From contig SYDD01000081.1 in NCBI GenBank assembly GCA_005786775.1, forward strand, positions 1-6,182: DNA of 6,182 nucleotides, in the 5' to 3' direction. The first letter of the stretch is position 1. Every line of letters starts with the position of its first letter. A program made the translations under genes and the position numbers. This document shows, piece after piece, positions 4,720-6,182 of the stretch. Source of the stretch: Opitutaceae bacterium. GTDB lineage: Bacteria; Verrucomicrobiota; Verrucomicrobiia; Opitutales; Opitutaceae. The notes beneath the pieces were generated by a model. The model made no database searches and was not told the DNA's origin. It worked only from the letters and a program-made list of their open reading frames with translations.

Positions 4720-6182
4720 ATGTCGCCGCCCGCCACTCCGCCGGTTCTCTTCGCGATCCTTGCCTTCAATCCGGGCAATCAGCTCGCCGTGCGGCACCTC
4801 GGTTCCAAACAGGGCCTCGCCTTCACCGGTAGCGACCTCGCAATGGCCACCCAGCGGTTGGAATCCTGTTTTCCGGAACACACGCCCCCCGCCGAGTTTC
4901 TATCCGTCACCGCCAGCGGACGCACGCATCGGGTTCATTTCACGCAGGTGGCCGCCCCCGCTCAAGATGCCGAAGTCATCTTCCGGCCGATCGCCACGCT
5001 GGAAGCGGCTCCGGCCGACCTCGCACCCTCGCTCGCCGCCGTCGTACCCGCCCTAGAGCCGCACTTGGCGGACATCCCCTACCTGCACCTCGGAGAGAAC
5101 GACTTCATCTACAAGTTCCGCCCGGCCGCCGAGCGCAACCCGGGCATCTACGCGCAGGACCCCGCGGCGGTCGCCCTGTACCAGTCGCGCCTCTGCTCCG
5201 CGATCAAGGAACTGGCCCGCCGCCACGAGCGCAGCGCCGCCGACCCGGTGCCACTCGACTTCGGCCGCGTCACCTACGTTATCCCCAGCCACTTCGGGTT
5301 CTGTCTCGGCGTACGCAACGCCATCGAGCGCGCCTACGAGACCCTCGCCGCCAACCCGGGCCGGCGGGTCTTCATGCTCTCGGAGCTCATCCACAACCCG
5401 TTCGTCAATGAGGACCTGCTCCAACGCGGCCTGCGCTACCTCCAGTCGGAACGCGGCGCGCCGTACCGGGTGGAGGACCGGCCCGACGCGGCCCTGCTGT
5501 GGGACACCCTGACCCCCGAGGATATCGTGATCATCCCGGCGTTCGGCGCCACCGATGAGGACAAGCGGCGCCTAGTCCGCAAGGGCATCGCAGTGTGCGC
5601 ATACGACGCCACTTGCATGCTGGTGGAGAAGGTCTGGAAGGCCGCCCGCGCGTACGGCCGGGAGGGCTACACGGTTGTGATTCACGGCAAGCACGAGCAC
5701 GAGGAGACCAAGGCGACTTTCTCCTATACCCGGCGCCACGCCCCCGCGGTCATCGTCCGCGACCTCAGCGAGGCCCGCGATCTTGCCGCCCTCATCACCT
5801 CAAATGATCCGGCCTTCCGCACCACCTTTTACCAGCGCTTCGCGGGCCGGCATACCCCGGGGTTCGACGTCGAGCGCCACTTGGAGCGAGTCGCCGTGGT
5901 CAATCAGACCACGCTGCTGATGAACGAGACGCTGGAGATCATCGAACTGCTCCGGGACACCTTCCGCCGGCTCCACGGGGACGACTCGCGTGTGGGCGGC
6001 GGCGGGCGCCGGGACACGCTCTGTTACGCGACGCAGGTCAATCAGGACGCCCTCGCCCGGGCCCTCGCGGGCCCGCTGGATGCGGCTTTTGTGATTGGCG
6101 GCCGCAACTCCTCCAACACCTACCAACTCTACCGCCTCTGTGCGGAGAAGCTCGGGGCACGGGCCTTCTTCATCCAGTCCGA
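4720..6182 (+). CDS. ispH: 4-hydroxy-3-methylbut-2-enyl diphosphate reductase, long form (3' end outside window; start uncertain)
   Basis: IspH converts HMBPP to isopentenyl and dimethylallyl diphosphate, the last step of the MEP pathway, using a [4Fe-4S] cluster. All three cluster cysteines are present: SHFGFC (codon at 5302), DATC (5614) and DTLCYAT (6022). So are the substrate-site IHNPFVN, HGKHEHEET, VNQTT and NSSNT motifs. The sequence resembles the long plant/cyanobacterial type, with an extra N-terminal segment (ENDFIYKF..., about 5095-5250) before the usual start of the fold. The frame is open from 4660. ATG at 4720 is the first possible start and ATG at 4843 the second; neither has a ribosome site. 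Third-position GC is near 94 percent from 5065 onward but about 75 percent before it, so the true start may be TTG 5065 or nearby. In that case 4660-5064 would be leader sequence. If 4720 is right, roughly 110 unassigned residues precede the enzyme. The enzyme call is very secure; the start is not. Confidence 0.93.
   Translation, partial: MSPPATPPVLFAILAFNPGNQLAVRHLGSKQGLAFTGSDLAMATQRLESCFPEHTPPAEFLSVTASGRTHRVHFTQVAAPAQDAEVIFRPIATLEAAPADLAPSLAAVVPALEPHLADIPYLHLGENDFIYKFRPAAERNPGIYAQDPAAVALYQSRLCSAIKELARRHERSAADPVPLDFGRVTYVIPSHFGFCLGVRNAIERAYETLAANPGRRVFMLSELIHNPFVNEDLLQRGLRYLQSERGAPYRVEDRPDAALLWDTLTPEDIVIIPAFGATDEDKRRLVRKGIAVCAYDATCMLVEKVWKAARAYGREGYTVVIHGKHEHEETKATFSYTRRHAPAVIVRDLSEARDLAALITSNDPAFRTTFYQRFAGRHTPGFDVERHLERVAVVNQTTLLMNETLEIIELLRDTFRRLHGDDSRVGGGGRRDTLCYATQVNQDALARALAGPLDAAFVIGGRNSSNTYQLYRLCAEKLGARAFFIQS

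Noticed and set aside
5053..6126. Minus-strand frames opposite ispH (5053-5424, 5436-5618, 5800-6126)
   Set aside because: They are antisense to a strongly biased, motif-complete IspH frame.
1..6182. CRISPR arrays, insertion sequences, prophage or toxin-antitoxin genes, tRNA or rRNA
   Set aside because: I found no repeated spaced units, transposase motifs, long direct or inverted repeats, or tRNA-like cloverleaf in any gap. All gaps are short.

Overview
The window is a compact, GC-rich stretch of bacterial chromosome made almost entirely of housekeeping and conserved-hypothetical genes. Several features point to Verrucomicrobiota, most likely an Opitutae-like lineage. These are the bL33 sequence with its partly lost zinc cysteines, the long-form IspH, a cysteine-less Mrp/NBP35 ATPase and a small conserved WIESE/DIGFERALLDW protein. 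This assignment comes from memory of what such proteins look like and has not been checked by a search.

Layout from left to right. The window opens inside a plus-strand Mrp-type P-loop ATPase (2-424), followed 68 nt later by a small plus-strand protein (493-774). A strong hairpin with A's on one side and T's on the other (786-811) then ends transcription from both directions. It faces a minus-strand pair, a secreted LolA/LolB-fold-like protein (1817-1083) followed by ribosomal protein bL33 (1015-851). bL33 is only 54 codons long. A 95-nt divergent spacer (1818-1912) leads to a plus-strand series: a metallophosphoesterase (1913-2758), a closely coupled 97-residue hypothetical protein (2762-3055), and YifB/ComM-like AAA+ ATPase (3124-4659). 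Last comes IspH, the final enzyme of the MEP isoprenoid pathway, which runs off the right edge. IspH shares the reading frame of YifB, and its frame is open from just after the YifB stop.

The genes do not form one obvious pathway. They cover Fe-S cluster handling (Mrp) and an Fe-S enzyme (IspH), translation (bL33), envelope or phosphatase functions (LolA-like protein, metallophosphoesterase), and DNA processing (YifB). I see no mobile element, CRISPR array, tRNA, rRNA, phage gene or defence island. The points most worth a second look are the unresolved N-terminus of IspH, where codon bias changes sharply near 5065; the absence of the CxxC pair in Mrp; the degenerate zinc site in bL33; and a perfect -35 box beside an inverted repeat upstream of the small protein at 493. 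I found no convincing evidence of a previously undescribed system.
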